The position numbers and the translations under genes are program-made. Source: Candidatus Didemnitutus mandela (GTDB taxonomy: Bacteria > Verrucomicrobiota > Verrucomicrobiia > Opitutales > Opitutaceae). From it: 64,000 bases of DNA. The stretch is taken from positions 186,001-250,000 of the forward strand of contig NJAL01000005.1 of assembly GCA_002591725.1 (NCBI GenBank), written 5' to 3'. The notes beneath the pieces were generated by a model. That model was not told the origin of the DNA. It saw nothing but the letters and a program-made list of their open reading frames with translations, and ran no database searches. This document shows positions 29,403-40,560 of the stretch, one piece after another (position 1 is the first letter of the stretch; each line of letters starts with the position of its first letter).

Positions 29403-30480
29403 AAACCTACGCACTGAGAGCGACTAGGGTTTTCTCTTCTCGATGTACAAAATCCCGAACAATTAGTTCGGTGTTCGCCTCCTCTTTCTTGCAACTCTTT
29501 TCTTCTGCCTAGCTACGTAACTGGATCGTGCCCGTCAGACCGGAATAGAAAAGCTCTGATTTACGTAGACGAATTGCCGACCGTCGCTACAAATTCCAAG
29601 TTATCCAAGTTATTATTATTAACTTCACAACCCAACCGCAGCTTTTTACTGCGCCTGAAAACTTTCAGTGAGTTCGTGCTTTTTTTTCGAAAAAAGCACG
29701 TTGTTGTGCAATGCTGCCAGTATTGACTGGATTGGACTTCAGAGTTATCAGAACCTCGGTTTTCCGTGCGAATAAAATTAAACATCGCCGGATAGTTATC
29801 GCTCGGGTTCGCGATGCCAGCGGCTCGCACCGTGGTGCAGGCGGAAGGGGAAGGAAGCCACGACTCAACTCTCGCCAGCACGTGGTGGTTCCCTCGGCAA
29901 CCCGTAGTTTAGCAAAGGCGGTCGGAATCGCCAGCGAGGCAAAGCAAACGCTCGGTCAATGAGATCAATCGTAAGACTGTCCTTCGCCGCAAGCCATTCA
30001 GAGCTAGCCAAATAGCGACATTAGAGACAGCCTCCGATCAGAAAATGTAATACTTTACGCAGCTGGCATGGATATCGATCAGAGCTCGATATCCCTCCCC
30101 TCATAGTCCCCGATTCTCCGACACGGTTCGTAGCGCTGCGAATTCAATTATTCCCTTGACTGATTTGGTATAGATACCATACCATTTTTAGCGTGCGATT
30201 TTGGCACCACCGAGCAGCTAAACCGAGGAAGAATCGGTAAACCGCCTATTCGAGATAAAGCCATTGGGCGACCTGGTTACTGAATTTGTCCGTTTGTCCG
30301 GAGTATTTACATCATTACGCTTGGGATCAGCGGAAAAATCTGCTTAGTAAGTTCCATCCCGTCTTCCCAATCTACACATTGCTGAACGCGGCAATCTTGG
30401 TCAATATGACTACGGGAAAGAGCTAAGGGGTAAACTTCATGAAGGATTCACCGACTTTTCGAAAAAAGGTACCTTGAAGT
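29403..30480. other. eroded region between uvrA and tpiA, unassigned
   Basis: No intact gene. The end of uvrA and the end of tpiA converge here. A hairpin at 29675-29700 may serve as terminator. At 30320-30470 on the plus strand fragments such as YDYGKELRGKLHEGFTDFSK look like an old gene, family not recognised. Confidence 0.45.
29675..29700. terminator. hairpin, possible bidirectional terminator downstream of uvrA
   Basis: CGTGCTTTTTT pairs perfectly with AAAAAAGCACG around loop TTCG. The stem contains its own A and T tracts but little T follows it, so terminator function is plausible rather than certain. It is 270 bases after the uvrA stop. Confidence 0.45.
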
Positions 30481-31248
30481 TTAGCCGGCGGCAATCGCTG
30501 TTTTAACGATATCGATAAACGAACGGGCCTCAAGCGAGGCGCCGCCGATGAGACTGCCGTCAATATCGGGTTGCGCGAGCAACTCGGGCGCATTGGCCGG
30601 CTTCATCGATCCTCCGTAGAGGATGCGCACTTTCTGAGCAAGCGCGGTTCCATAGAGCTCGGTCAGACGAACGCGGATGAAGGTGTGCGTTTCCTGCGCC
30701 TGCGCAGCCGTGGCAACCTTGTTGGTGCCAATCGCCCAAACTGGTTCGTAAGCGACGATTACGCTCGTGATCTGGTCCTTACTCACTTCACGCAAGCCGC
30801 TATCAAGCTGGCGCTGCACCACGGCGAGTGTCGAGCCTGTTTCGCGCTCGATTAGTGTCTCACCCAAGCACAGAATCGGACGTAATTGTGCGGCCAACGC
30901 GGCGCGAATCTTTTTGCTAACAAAATTGTCCATCTCGCCAAAATAGGTACGGCGTTCGCTGTGCCCGAGAATTACGTGGGTGACAAAAAGTGCACGTAGC
31001 ATCTCAGCGGAAACCTCACCGGTGAAAGCGCCTCTCTTATCGGAATGCATGTTTTGCGCCCCCAGCTTGATAGTCTGGCCCTCCAAAGCGTGACCAACGC
31101 TCTCCAAGGCGGTAAACGGTGGACAGATAACGATATCGACTGCCACTTCGCGGCCTACTGCTTCGATAATTTCACGAGTGAGGGTGATTCCGTCGGATCC
31201 GCTCTTGTTCATCTTCCAATTACCAACAATTAGTTTTTTGCGAATCAT
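30481..31248 (-). CDS. tpiA: triosephosphate isomerase
   Basis: Interconverts dihydroxyacetone phosphate and glyceraldehyde 3-phosphate. I chose the ATG at 31248, giving MIRKKLIVGNWKMNKS with the substrate Lys in NWKMN. The frame is open to 31710, but that part lies over pgk in another frame and is not TIM-like. The 255 residues show VILGHSERR (catalytic His), VIVAYEPVWAIGT (catalytic Glu) and ILYGGSMKP and the phosphate-gripping GGASLE end. It is the third gene of a minus-strand gap-pgk-tpiA set, 85 bases after pgk. Confidence 0.97.
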   Translation of the reverse strand: MIRKKLIVGNWKMNKSGSDGITLTREIIEAVGREVAVDIVICPPFTALESVGHALEGQTIKLGAQNMHSDKRGAFTGEVSAEMLRALFVTHVILGHSERRTYFGEMDNFVSKKIRAALAAQLRPILCLGETLIERETGSTLAVVQRQLDSGLREVSKDQITSVIVAYEPVWAIGTNKVATAAQAQETHTFIRVRLTELYGTALAQKVRILYGGSMKPANAPELLAQPDIDGSLIGGASLEARSFIDIVKTAIAAG

Positions 31249-31333
31249 AGGAGGCAGAAGAATTAAAAACGGTTTGGTTGAAACGATTAAAATCATGGGG
31301 GGCGGGACCGTCAAGTCCAGCTCCGCCTCCAGG

Positions 31334-32579
31334 TTATTGTTCGAGAAAAGCGATACCAGGCAACTTTTCCCCCTCGAGGAATTTGAGGCTCGCACCGCCG
31401 CCGGTCGAGCAGTAGCTGACCTTGTCGGCCACCTTGAATTTCTTCGCCGCCGTGGCGGTGTCGCCACCACCCACCAAGGTCGTGGCTCCAGCAGCCGTGG
31501 CTTTGGCGATCGCATCGGCCATCGCCTTCGTGCCCTTGGAAAACTTGTCGAATTCGAATACACCAGGAGGGCCGTTCCAGACGATCGTCTTCGCGCGGCC
31601 AATGGCCTGCGCATAGAGTTCGCGGGACTTTGGACCGGCATCCAGCCCCATCCAGCCGGAAGGAATGCCTTCATTGTCCGTAACAATTTTGTCGTTCGCT
31701 TCCGGATCAAATTTATCGGCGAGCACGAAATCTACCGGCAGCGTAATGGTAACGCCCTTGGCCTTCTCGAAAAGCTCCTTAGCGACCTTCGCCCCTTCCG
31801 GATCGAAGAGGGAATCTCCAATAGCCATTCCTTCGAGTTCTTTTTTGAAAGTGAACGCCATACCTCCGCCGATGATTAGTTCGTTGGCTTTTTTGAGAAG
31901 ATTATTGATAAGCGGAATTTTATCAACGATCTTGGCACCACCGAGAATCGCAAGGAGTGGGCGCTGCGGGTAATCGACGACCTTGGCTAAGGCATTCAAT
32001 TCGGCTTCCATGAGAAAGCCGGCGGCTTTTTGCGGAAAGTTGATTCCAACGATCGAGCTGTGTGCGCGGTGGGCGGAGCCGAAAGCATCGTTCACGTAGA
32101 TGTCTCCAAGTTTGGAGAGATTCGCGCGGAACTCGGTTTCCTTGGCCAGATCAACCTTGAGTTTCGTCTCGGTGTCAGCGACGTCTTTCGCTTTCCCTTC
32201 TTCCTCGATATGGAAGCGGAGGTTTTCCAAGAGGACGACTTCACCCGGCTTCAAGTCCTTTGTCGCCACTTCAGCGGTAGGGCCGACACAGTTTTCGACA
32301 AAGATGACCTCTTTACCGAGGAGTTTTTCGAGTTCGACAGCGACTGGTTTGAGTGAGAACTTTTCAACTTTCTGGCCATCGGGGGCGACCGAGGTGGCTC
32401 ATGAGCACGACCGAGGCACCTTTTTCGATTGCATAGTTGATCGTGGGCAGTGCAGCAACGATCCGCTGGTTGTTGGTGATCGCCCCGGTTTTCTTATCCT
32501 GCGGGACGTTGAAATCGGCGCGCATAAGGACGCGTTTGCCGACAAGATCGAGGTCTCGAATAGTTTTAAACTTATACAT
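31334..32579 (-). CDS. pgk: phosphoglycerate kinase, interrupted by one frameshift
   Basis: Transfers phosphate from 1,3-bisphosphoglycerate to ADP in glycolysis. The first 68 residues (32579 to about 32380) read [26 protein letters not shown]... to VLMSHLGRP and then run out of frame into a stop at 32364. Removing one base from the run of five G at 32381-32385 (plus strand) restores a perfect continuation, [20 protein letters not shown], which then stays open to 31334. The rest includes [33 protein letters not shown] and the ATP-binding GGGDTATA, with no other lesion. About 414 residues when repaired. Either a sequencing or assembly error or a very recent mutation, since everything else is intact. 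Confidence 0.93.
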
Positions 32580-32631
32580 GGAGATAAAAAAGACCGTGTT
32601 TCGAAAAATTTGATGCCTTTAACATAAAAGC

Positions 32632-33678
32632 TTAGATTTTGGCGGCAATTTTCTTCGTGAGGTCGACAACGCGATTCGAATAGCCCCATTCGTTGTCATA
32701 CCACGAGACGAGTTTAAAGAACTTGGAGTTGAGCTCGATCGAAGAGCCCGCGTCAAAGATCGACGACAGTTTGTCGTGGATAAAATCGCTGGAGGCAACA
32801 TGGTCCTCGGTATAGCCGAGAACACCAGCGAGATAGGTTTCGGAAGCTTTCTTCATCGCCGCCCTAATAGCAGTGAGAGATGTTTCCTTCTCGGTACGAA
32901 CCGTAAGGTCGACGACTGAAACGGTCGGAGTCGGCACACGAAAAGACATACCAGTGAGCTTGCCTTTAACTTTGGGGAGAACAAGCGCTGTGGCCTTGGC
33001 GGCTCCGGTCGAGGACGGAATGATGTTAATAGCAGCAGAACGGCTATTCTTCCAATCCCCCTTTGACGGACTGTCAACGGTCTTTTGTGTGGCAGTATAG
33101 GAATGGATCGTGGTCATCAAACCTTCGACGATGCCATAGCCTTCGTTCAGGAGCACGAAGACGATTGGCGCAAGGCAGTTTGTCGTGCAGGAAGCATTGG
33201 AAATGATGTTGTGCTTCGCGAGGTCGATTTTGTCATCGTTGACGCCGATGACGACTGTGATGTCCTCGCCCTTGGAGGGAGCAGAAATGATGACCTTCTT
33301 CGCACCGGCCGCGATGTGACCCTTCGCTTTTTCGGCTTCTGTAAAGAGGCCGGTCGATTCGATTACGAGATCGACGCCGAACTTCGCCCAGGGCAAATCT
33401 ACCGGGGTCTTGGCACTGACAATATGAATGTCTTTGCCGTTGACAACGAGGATGTCAGGGGCGGCGCGATCTGCATTCGATTTCTTCGATCCTAAAGTGC
33501 CTTGGAATTTGCCTTGAGTGGAATCGTATTTGAGCAAATAGGCCAAGTTATCGGCGGACACGATATCGCCGACGGCGACTACATCCAACTCACTGCCAAG
33601 GAGACCTTGTTCAATAAGAGCGCGAAACACGAGGCGCCCGATGCGGCCGAAACCATTGATAGCAACTTTAACTGCCAT
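32632..33678 (-). CDS. gap: glyceraldehyde-3-phosphate dehydrogenase, type I
   Basis: NAD-dependent oxidation and phosphorylation of glyceraldehyde 3-phosphate. The 348 residues start with the Rossmann motif [14 protein letters not shown] (7-20). The active site is [12 protein letters not shown] with catalytic Cys164, and the family end [15 protein letters not shown] is present near 328-342. Length is slightly above the usual 335 because of small insertions near 29 and 65. It is the first gene of gap-pgk-tpiA. A 19-bp tandem repeat lies 60 bases upstream, in the likely promoter region. Confidence 0.97.
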   Translation of the reverse strand: MAVKVAINGFGRIGRLVFRALIEQGLLGSELDVVAVGDIVSADNLAYLLKYDSTQGKFQGTLGSKKSNADRAAPDILVVNGKDIHIVSAKTPVDLPWAKFGVDLVIESTGLFTEAEKAKGHIAAGAKKVIISAPSKGEDITVVIGVNDDKIDLAKHNIISNASCTTNCLAPIVFVLLNEGYGIVEGLMTTIHSYTATQKTVDSPSKGDWKNSRSAAINIIPSSTGAAKATALVLPKVKGKLTGMSFRVPTPTVSVVDLTVRTEKETSLTAIRAAMKKASETYLAGVLGYTEDHVASSDFIHDKLSSIFDAGSSIELNSKFFKLVSWYDNEWGYSNRVVDLTKKIAAKI

Positions 33679-33740
33679 AATTTATGATAGGTTTAAGAGA
33701 ACTTTAGGAGGGGTGAACCAATTAACCCTTCAGCTAAATG

Positions 33741-33778
33741 ATAAGAGTCTAGATAATTTATAAGAGTCTAGATAATTT
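33741..33778. repeat. 19-bp perfect tandem repeat upstream of gap
   Basis: Two adjacent identical copies of ATAAGAGTCTAGATAATTT, each holding the half-palindrome TCTAGA. They lie 63-100 bases before the gap start codon. Confidence 0.95.
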
Positions 33779-34519
33779 ATCACATAAGTCACATTTTCGC
33801 TGCATCAGGTCTATCAGCTTGTCGAAATTCAAAAAAGCGGATGGCCATGGCCGGAGGAAATAACTTCGACTCTGCCTGACTCCACCTGGATATGGGGCAC
33901 AATAGCGACGATAATATTAAAATGGTTCATGAGCGGCGACCAGCCGCCAGCTCGCTGGCGGAAATCTTTAACCCCTTATTAAAAGCGGGTTTTACCGCAA
34001 ACCGTAGTTTATTTTTTTCGCTATCATCGGCATTATAAAGCAAAGTCAGCATCGACTTTTATCTCCGTGGACGAACGCGAACGCGCGGAAGAATCCCTTG
34101 CTGGCCCGGCTAACCACCGGTGCAACAAACACTACCTCTGTCGAGCCTCAGAAAACAGTCCAATCTGAAAAATAGATGTGCATCCGCCGGGAAGTGCCGG
34201 GCGCTCGTTCTATAATCGTCCAAAAGGTAAGCCACCCAGTGCTTGGATCGCCAAAAATCTTATCACGTTTCCAAAACCGGTATGCCGACTAAAGCGAAAA
34301 GAGCTCGCCGGAATCAGGTGGGTGTGTTGGACGTTGTGTAAGCGTCGATTTCAAGCCGTAGTCGTCAGTATTCTCGGTAATCTGGTCGGAACCAGCACTG
34401 GGCATCGTACGGTTCGGTGTAATTCGCCAGTTGCGTTGGTTACCGAGCAGAGTGCCATGGCGGTCTTTTTATAACATATTCCAATTTGTGCGTCATGCCA
34501 GCGCCGTGTACTAGTATTT

Positions 34520-34551
34520 AGTATTTGCGGAGAATAGTATTTGCAGAGAAA
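34520..34551. repeat. 16-bp imperfect tandem repeat
   Basis: AGTATTTGCGGAGAAT is followed directly by AGTATTTGCAGAGAAA. Looks like a slippage duplication in decaying sequence. Confidence 0.85.
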
Positions 34552-36428
34552 GTTTCGATAGCTATCAGTTTCACAACGCCCAGCCCGTCGCACCAGCAAT
34601 GTAACCGCGAAAGCTTACAGCTCCGAAATCAAGATGGTATCCGGCCACGTACCTTTAAGCGTTTTCTCCACATTGCAAAACACATCGATGTCGGTAAGCT
34701 TCGCGTCAGGGGTCGTAGCAAAAGCCATTGACGCCGTAGGTCTCCAGCAGATGCACGCAACTGTCAATGATCATCTATTTTTCCACTACCGATCGGGCAA
34801 CGCAGATCGTTGCCGCAACCGCTTCAATTCGACAGCATGCCGTCGTCGCCCAGATTGGAGTAGCAGATTTTTATCGATGAACATTAGGTGCGCCAGCTTG
34901 TCCTGATGATTGTAATACAGACGACATCGAGGATGATCGACCATCCCCTGCTAATGTTGCCACCAATTCCTGGGGCTCACAGACACCCAAAACCTGAAGC
35001 CTGCCGCGCACATGCTGGAACGCTGGCGCGAACTAATTAGCTGGCATGTAGACTCAGGTTTATTCCTAATGAATTCGCGCATCAAAGGAAATAACTGCAT
35101 GGATTACAGCTGCAGCTACATTGCATTCATTTCCAAGCTTTCAGATAGAAATCTGGGTTTTCGATCTATTCCTTCAAATCGAAAAATCTAGCCGCTCCTC
35201 CAGAGCGAGCTTGATCGGTACTGTACTAGCGCCACGAAATTGCGTATGTACGTCTCATACGATGGCTAGATTCTGCCACGCCAACAGCTGAAAGCAGTCG
35301 CCGCGCTCGAGTCCGCCCAGGCTCACTACGATGCCCGGTCCATCCGGTTCCACCGCCACCAGCGCGTAAGGATCGAGGATACAGCGGCCAGAGCTGAAAT
35401 TGCCGAAGGTGTTTTTCAGACCTGTGACCGAATACCAGCATAGCCATCCCATGAAGACTGCGAGCGAGCCGCGCTTTACAGACTCCACTCTACTCCTTGT
35501 CTTCGAACCGTCGGCTCAGTCCATAAAATAAACGCCGTCTCCGATGGATTCTGATGCTCCGCGACAAAGGTTCAAGCCTCTTTTGCCAGCGGCACAAACA
35601 GCCCAAAAATCGTCTTTCCCGGCCGCACAATTGCCCCTAGCAACAGATTACTGCTGTATGACATGAAAATAATAGCTCCCTAAGTACAGCTGCCCTTTTG
35701 TTCGATTTCGCTCTATCGCTTAGGTAGCTAACCATGTAGCTGCGAGACTCAACTCGAAGGGTTCCGTTGCCGTGAGCTGATACAGGTTCCACCTGGTACA
35801 ATGGCGAAACAACGCACGGTTGAAATGCGACTTCCCGTTCGATACGTCGTTAGTCAGCTCCGGAGGAAAACACAGCAACACTTCGTCACTCGTAAGAAAT
35901 TTGAATTGCTGCGACGCTTCTTTCAATAGCGTACCTGCCCGCATCTTGAGTAAATTACACCTAGCGCTCAACCAGCTTCGCCCGACTGCGATCCCTATTC
36001 TAGCCGCCCGATTGATTCCTGCCAGCTATTGAATTCGCTAGCCACATAAACAGAATAGATGTCCGCAAAAATTTGGCCAGTGGCAATCGATAGGATTCAA
36101 TACAAACACCAGCCACCACTCGCGACCGACGAGATACGATGATTTTCCTCATAAAGCTCGAGATTCGCCGGCTCCAGTGACGCCATTCTGAAATACATGG
36201 TTTCTAGGTGCAAAAACCGGGAACAACCTTTCGTACCACAGCCGGCATCAGGTTTGATCAAGCCGGGAGCCACAGACATTAGCTAGACACTGAGAATTCG
36301 ATTGGTCATGTTCAACACAGCGGATATTCCGATCTGAATGCTGCCATAGCTGCAAGAGCAGCCTTCCAGTCTGTCGCTCACAGTCGGTTTGACAAAATCG
36401 TCTTCGTCCTAACTTCTAGCTCGATACC

Positions 36429-37502
36429 ATGGAACGTATCCTCGTCGCCATGTCTGGCGGAGTTGATAGCTCCGTTGCCGCCTTCGTCCTCAAACAGCAA
36501 GGTTTTAAGGTCGTTGGTGCTTACATGAAAAACTGGATCAATGAGAACAGTGCCATCGGCCATTGTCCTTGGATGCAAGATATCAAAGATGCACGCGCAG
36601 TAGCTGAACAGCTTAGCATCGAATTTCGTGTTGTCAACCTTATGTATGACTATCGGCGCCTTGTTGTGGACTACATGCTCGACAGCTACCAACGCGGGCT
36701 CACACCTAATCCGGACGTAATGTGCAACAGTCGAGTAAAGTTCGGCGTTTTCGCCGCCTATGCCCGCGCTGAAGGCTTCGCCGGACTCGCTACCGGACAT
36801 TATGCGCAGCGTCGCGGAAAACCCACTGGGGGATTTTCACTGCTCGAAGGTAAAGACAAAAACAAGGATCAGTCTTATTTTTTGGCGTTGCTCAATCAAG
36901 AGCAGCTCGCCTTCGCTCGCTTCCCTATCGGAGATCTCACAAAACCCGCCCTGCGCGACCTCGCACTTACTGCCCAGCTTCCCACTGCGCAAAAGAAAGA
37001 CAGCCAAGGCATCTGTTTCATCGGAAAATTTAAAATGGCGGACTTTCTCCGTGCTTACGTTCCAGAACAACCTGGCCCCATTGTGCGCGCTGCTGATGGA
37101 AGGGCCCTCGGCTACCACCGCGGCCTCCATTACCACACGATCGGCCAGCGCCGCGGTATCGGGATTCCCTCTAACAAGGACCACAAAGCCTATGTCGTCG
37201 TCGGAAAACGTGCGACTGACAACGCGCTGCTCGTTGCGTTCAATAACATCGATGCACCGGGGCTGTGGACCGACACCTGCCACGTTCATAACTTGAATTT
37301 TGTCGGCGCACCGATCACGACTAATCGCCGGCTCGAATGCCGAGTGCGTTATCGCGATCCGCGCGTAGCCATCGAATTTTTGCCCCAACCAGAGGGCGGT
37401 GCTACGATCCGGTTCGAACAACCCCAGCGTGCGCTTGCTTCCGGCCAGATTCTCGCGCTCTACGACGGCGAGGAATTACTCGCTGGCGGCATTTTTTCTT
37501 GA
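36429..37502 (+). CDS. mnmA: tRNA-specific 2-thiouridylase MnmA
   Basis: Thiolates uridine 34 of tRNA-Lys, tRNA-Glu and tRNA-Gln. The 357 residues begin [20 protein letters not shown] with the PP-loop SGGVDSS. The first catalytic Cys lies in [15 protein letters not shown] (near 98-112) and the second in DSQGICFIG (near 194-202), flanked by HYTIGQRRG-like [12 protein letters not shown]. Length and motifs are complete. It stands alone between two long eroded regions, so it must carry its own promoter. Sulfur-relay partners are not in this window. Confidence 0.97.
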   Translation: MERILVAMSGGVDSSVAAFVLKQQGFKVVGAYMKNWINENSAIGHCPWMQDIKDARAVAEQLSIEFRVVNLMYDYRRLVVDYMLDSYQRGLTPNPDVMCNSRVKFGVFAAYARAEGFAGLATGHYAQRRGKPTGGFSLLEGKDKNKDQSYFLALLNQEQLAFARFPIGDLTKPALRDLALTAQLPTAQKKDSQGICFIGKFKMADFLRAYVPEQPGPIVRAADGRALGYHRGLHYHTIGQRRGIGIPSNKDHKAYVVVGKRATDNALLVAFNNIDAPGLWTDTCHVHNLNFVGAPITTNRRLECRVRYRDPRVAIEFLPQPEGGATIRFEQPQRALASGQILALYDGEELLAGGIFS

Positions 37503-37639
37503 GGCTATCATGGGAAAGTTGCGCGTTCGAACCGACGCCACGCAAAGCGTTTGACGCGGAACGATTTTCCGCAACGGATAACCTAAGTCATCATCTTTTC
37601 CGGCGCTAATAACGCGCATTTACGCGAAGCTTGAGCATA

Positions 37640-39200
37640 GACTATTCAAACCCGACCTCAGCCACCTGACCGTGATATTCATAATTCTCCTGCTTGCGGC
37701 TCGTATTCTTCTGCGGACCATTCTTCTTTTCCCTATGTTGCTATGTCCAGCTCGGAATACGGTCCTTAGCTCGCGAGCAGCGCCACATTCTTCTTTACCT
37801 CATCGGCTTCGCCACTGCCTCTGGTCCAGCCAGTGAAAACAGCCAGCTTCTCGCGGCTCTCACCTAGCGGTGTGTTGGGGGTCTGCTCGTTCAGATTTCG
37901 CTCTGGCCTTTCCGGGCCAGAACATCCTGAAGCACACCTTTCCCGACTCTCCTGGCTGGCGCTCGCCGGTCCCTTTGCTGCGATAATTCAGGAGGATTCT
38001 ATTAATCCCGACAACCGGATGTGCTTGATTGTCGAATCCAAGCAAAACTCTGACATAATCTCGATTTTACCACGTAAAAGCTCGTTAGCTAGTCGATACA
38101 GTGCCGCTCCATCTTCGCTTTTGTTTCGCGACAGCCTTCACACCTTGCTACCGCCAAAGCGCGACAACCCAACTCATTAATCTCGTCCGCGCCCTGGAAG
38201 AACCGCATTTGTGTGCAAAGCTCCAATCCCTCCGCAAGGGAAGGCCGATCTTATCGGCTTCCTGAAAAAGTAGTCTTCTAACTCGCTGCCCTGCGGGCTG
38301 CCTGCTCCGTTCCACAACCGATCATGTTGTCTTTTCCCTTGGAACTGTGCGGTGTGCAAACCTTGGCTTGTTGCCCTTATACTCGGTTTTGTGCTCGTTC
38401 GTTTAAATCGCCGAATTGGCAATTTTTGAAGCGCTAGGCGTTTATTTTTACAAATATTTCGGCTTCGAGTTTGACTACTGTTTCCCTTTGCCAGTGTTTA
38501 CCGTATTTCAGCCCGACTACAGATCGACGCGGCTTCGCGCGAATCAGCGTTTGTTCCCGGCTGCACTGCTCGCTTTCGTTTTGCTGTGGCTGCATTTGCT
38601 GCCTTGTTCGACATCGCGAAAGCAATGGCCGCCTTCGCTTTATAGCTAAAATCCAACCACAGCATTTCGGTCGTTTTCATCACGCCCTTTGTTGTGTTGC
38701 TGATTGGAGTTTTCGCCACGGAAACGATCGAATTCATCCTGAGCCGCCTCATTGCGGCCTTTGTTGGCGGTGCTTTTCCTTTGGTCGCCGCAAAGCTCTT
38801 TTAGTCTGCTTTGGAGCGTCGTTTTCTTCCAGAAATTGCTTTCCGCCCTGCGGGCCAACGTTTCCTATCTCGCTGCGATTGCCGGCCAGATACGCGGGTC
38901 TGGCGCTTCGAAGGCCAAACAGGTCGGGGCAAAACGAACCGCTGAACTCGCCAACAGTTCCGTTTTTCTGTAGCTCCAACGGACGAACCAAGGACCGCAA
39001 AAGCCGATAGCGCAGTCGGGTAATTAGCACCTTACGCACGCTTTAACCGCAGTTCCCGTACAGCTCCGCGCTTACCCGGACCGAGTCGCTCTGATCCATC
39101 GCGCTTAGGCTCCGAATCCTTCGAAAATTTTGTCCACATTATCGAGGCCGATACCGCCGACCTGATAGAAATCACGCGCTTATTCGACATATTTTGGCGG
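37640..39200 (+). pseudogene. FUSC-type membrane protein relic (fusaric acid/aromatic acid exporter family)
   Basis: Fragments on the plus strand include SLWPFRPEHPEAHL near 37900 (like the 'WPlrpyrpar.al' loop after the first membrane bundle). From 38530 come FAVAAFAALFDIAKAMAAFA and HSISVVFITPFVVLLIGV then TIEFILSRLIAAFVGGAFPL, hydrophobic segments resembling the C-terminal FUSC bundle ('n.ala...lTp.vll' and 'R...tliG...al.....l'). ALRANVSYLAAIAGQIRGSG near 38850 fits the following cytosolic helix. At least four frame breaks. The family call is by pattern and is less secure than the other relics. Confidence 0.5.
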
Positions 39201-39299
39201 AATCAAGCTTTCTCGTCACGATGTGAGACACCCCTTCGCCATTCGACAACACTGTTCAGCCCTGTTTAGCTAAAAGGATCCGGAGCAAACGCGGGTTCT

Positions 39300-40560
39300 T
39301 CAGCTGCGCAACCCTTCCTACTTATTTCTATACTCTTGTGGGATGGTCGCGAGCGTGAGGGTACCCTTCCCGCTCCTCATGAACGGATTGATCCCCGTAT
39401 TGGTCAGACATTCAATGATGTTCGGCACATCGTTGGTATAACGCCTAGAAGCTAATAAATGGCCAGTAAGCGCGACCTCCACTGCGATCTTCGCCGTTTT
39501 CTTTCCGGCAGATTTTTTCGATAAGAATGATGTCAGGACCTTGGCGCAAAAAAGGCACGCAGCATATTTAAAAAAGTGAGGTAAATCTGTTGGTGCATGC
39601 ATATACTTGAATGGTGCCTGATAGTATGTATTTATGTATTCGATCTTATCTTCGACCGCGTGGATGGCGACTTCCGGTGTGTTGATCTCGTTCAACGCCG
39701 AACAAAGCATCATCGACTTTACCCGACAAGTCGGCTGGTCTGTAATATAAAATTATACCGTAAAGCTGGCGGATGCCCTGGCGATATCTTCCCAGATTTT
39801 TCTCGGTGAAACACAAACCGCCGGCAACAATAATGCCGCCTTCTGTTTGATGAGAATACGAAACACAACGCCCTCACCATAATTCAGCGAGAGCGGTTTA
39901 GGCGCCACAGATCAATGCCGATGGCTTTTTTGCTGTGCTGTTTGAATACGATAAGTCTGTCCTGCGGCAACCGGCGTCCAGCAATTTCGAGGTTGCAAAA
40001 TGATTTTCAAGCAGGCGGCGAACACATCGGCCACTTTAGTGAAAAGACATAGTTTCTTTTGCAAGAGACCGCCCCCCACGCCGTAGCGGGCTATCAGATC
40101 TATTTAACCAAGGATCGATATGAATGTCCGAGGCGCTGGCAAAATACGCATCCTCGATGATGTGGGCGAGCTAGATAATCGGCCCTGAATCCTCATGTTT
40201 GAGGTCCTCGTTGCTGGCGTCGTGCATATCGTTGGCGCTGAAAGCGGCCACCCAACTGGTCGACCACATACGAAAACCGGACCTACTACGCCTTTTGACA
40301 CCTTTTTAGCTTTCCATGAACATCTTGTTCACACGCAAGCAAACGGGTACGCGGAGGCCGGTCTTTCCCTAAATGTTTTTCTTGCGATCGCGCTATCAAA
40401 CGGATTCGCAAACACGATGAACAATACATCGCCTGCGCACTTGACGGAGATTTTGATGTTTTTCTGGAAAAGTTTAAGGTCAGATGAGCCCAGAAGGATC
40501 CATTCTGTGCGTAATGTAATAACGCACAGTGTTTAAAGGCGTAAGGCCTAAGGCCGAGCG
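39300..40560 (-). pseudogene. type II secretion/type IV pilus assembly ATPase relic (GspE/PilB)
   Basis: On the minus strand, LAHIIEDAYFASASDIHIDP near 40105-40165 is the signature 'li..Ai...aSDIHiep'. NLEIAGRRLPQDR near 39985 matches 'sgldiaErRlPQDGri'. The 39713-39318 frame has MMLCSALNEINTPEVAIHAVEDKIEY ('TTLYa.l..in....ni.TvEDPvEy'). Near 39490-39550 RSFLRQDPDIIL-like (FLRQGPDIILIEKICRKENG) is the Asp box. AEIAVEVALTGHLL-like and NDVPNIIECLTNTGINPF match the His box 'a..aa.tGHlv.stlhtnda...i.rl...gi.pf'. The Walker A Gly-Lys-Ser is lost and several frame shifts exist. The same core is shared by both secretion and pilus systems. Confidence 0.8.

Larger units (their letters stand above)
33679..36428. 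other. 2.7-kb eroded region, unassigned
   Basis: No intact gene. Protein-like fragments occur on both strands. On the plus strand near 35000-35110 one reads HMLERWRELISWHVDSGLFL. On the minus strand near 35255-35450 another contains SSGRCILDPYALVAVEPDGP. I could not assign either to a family. Short tandem duplications lie at 33741-33778 and 34520-34551. The gap promoter should be in the first 150 bases and the mnmA promoter in the last 100, but neither shows clear hexamers. Confidence 0.5.

Noticed and set aside
31249-31710. N-terminal extension of the tpiA frame by 154 codons
   Set aside because: It overlaps pgk in another frame, is Arg/Pro-rich like a shadow translation, and the family start NWKMN context begins at 31248.
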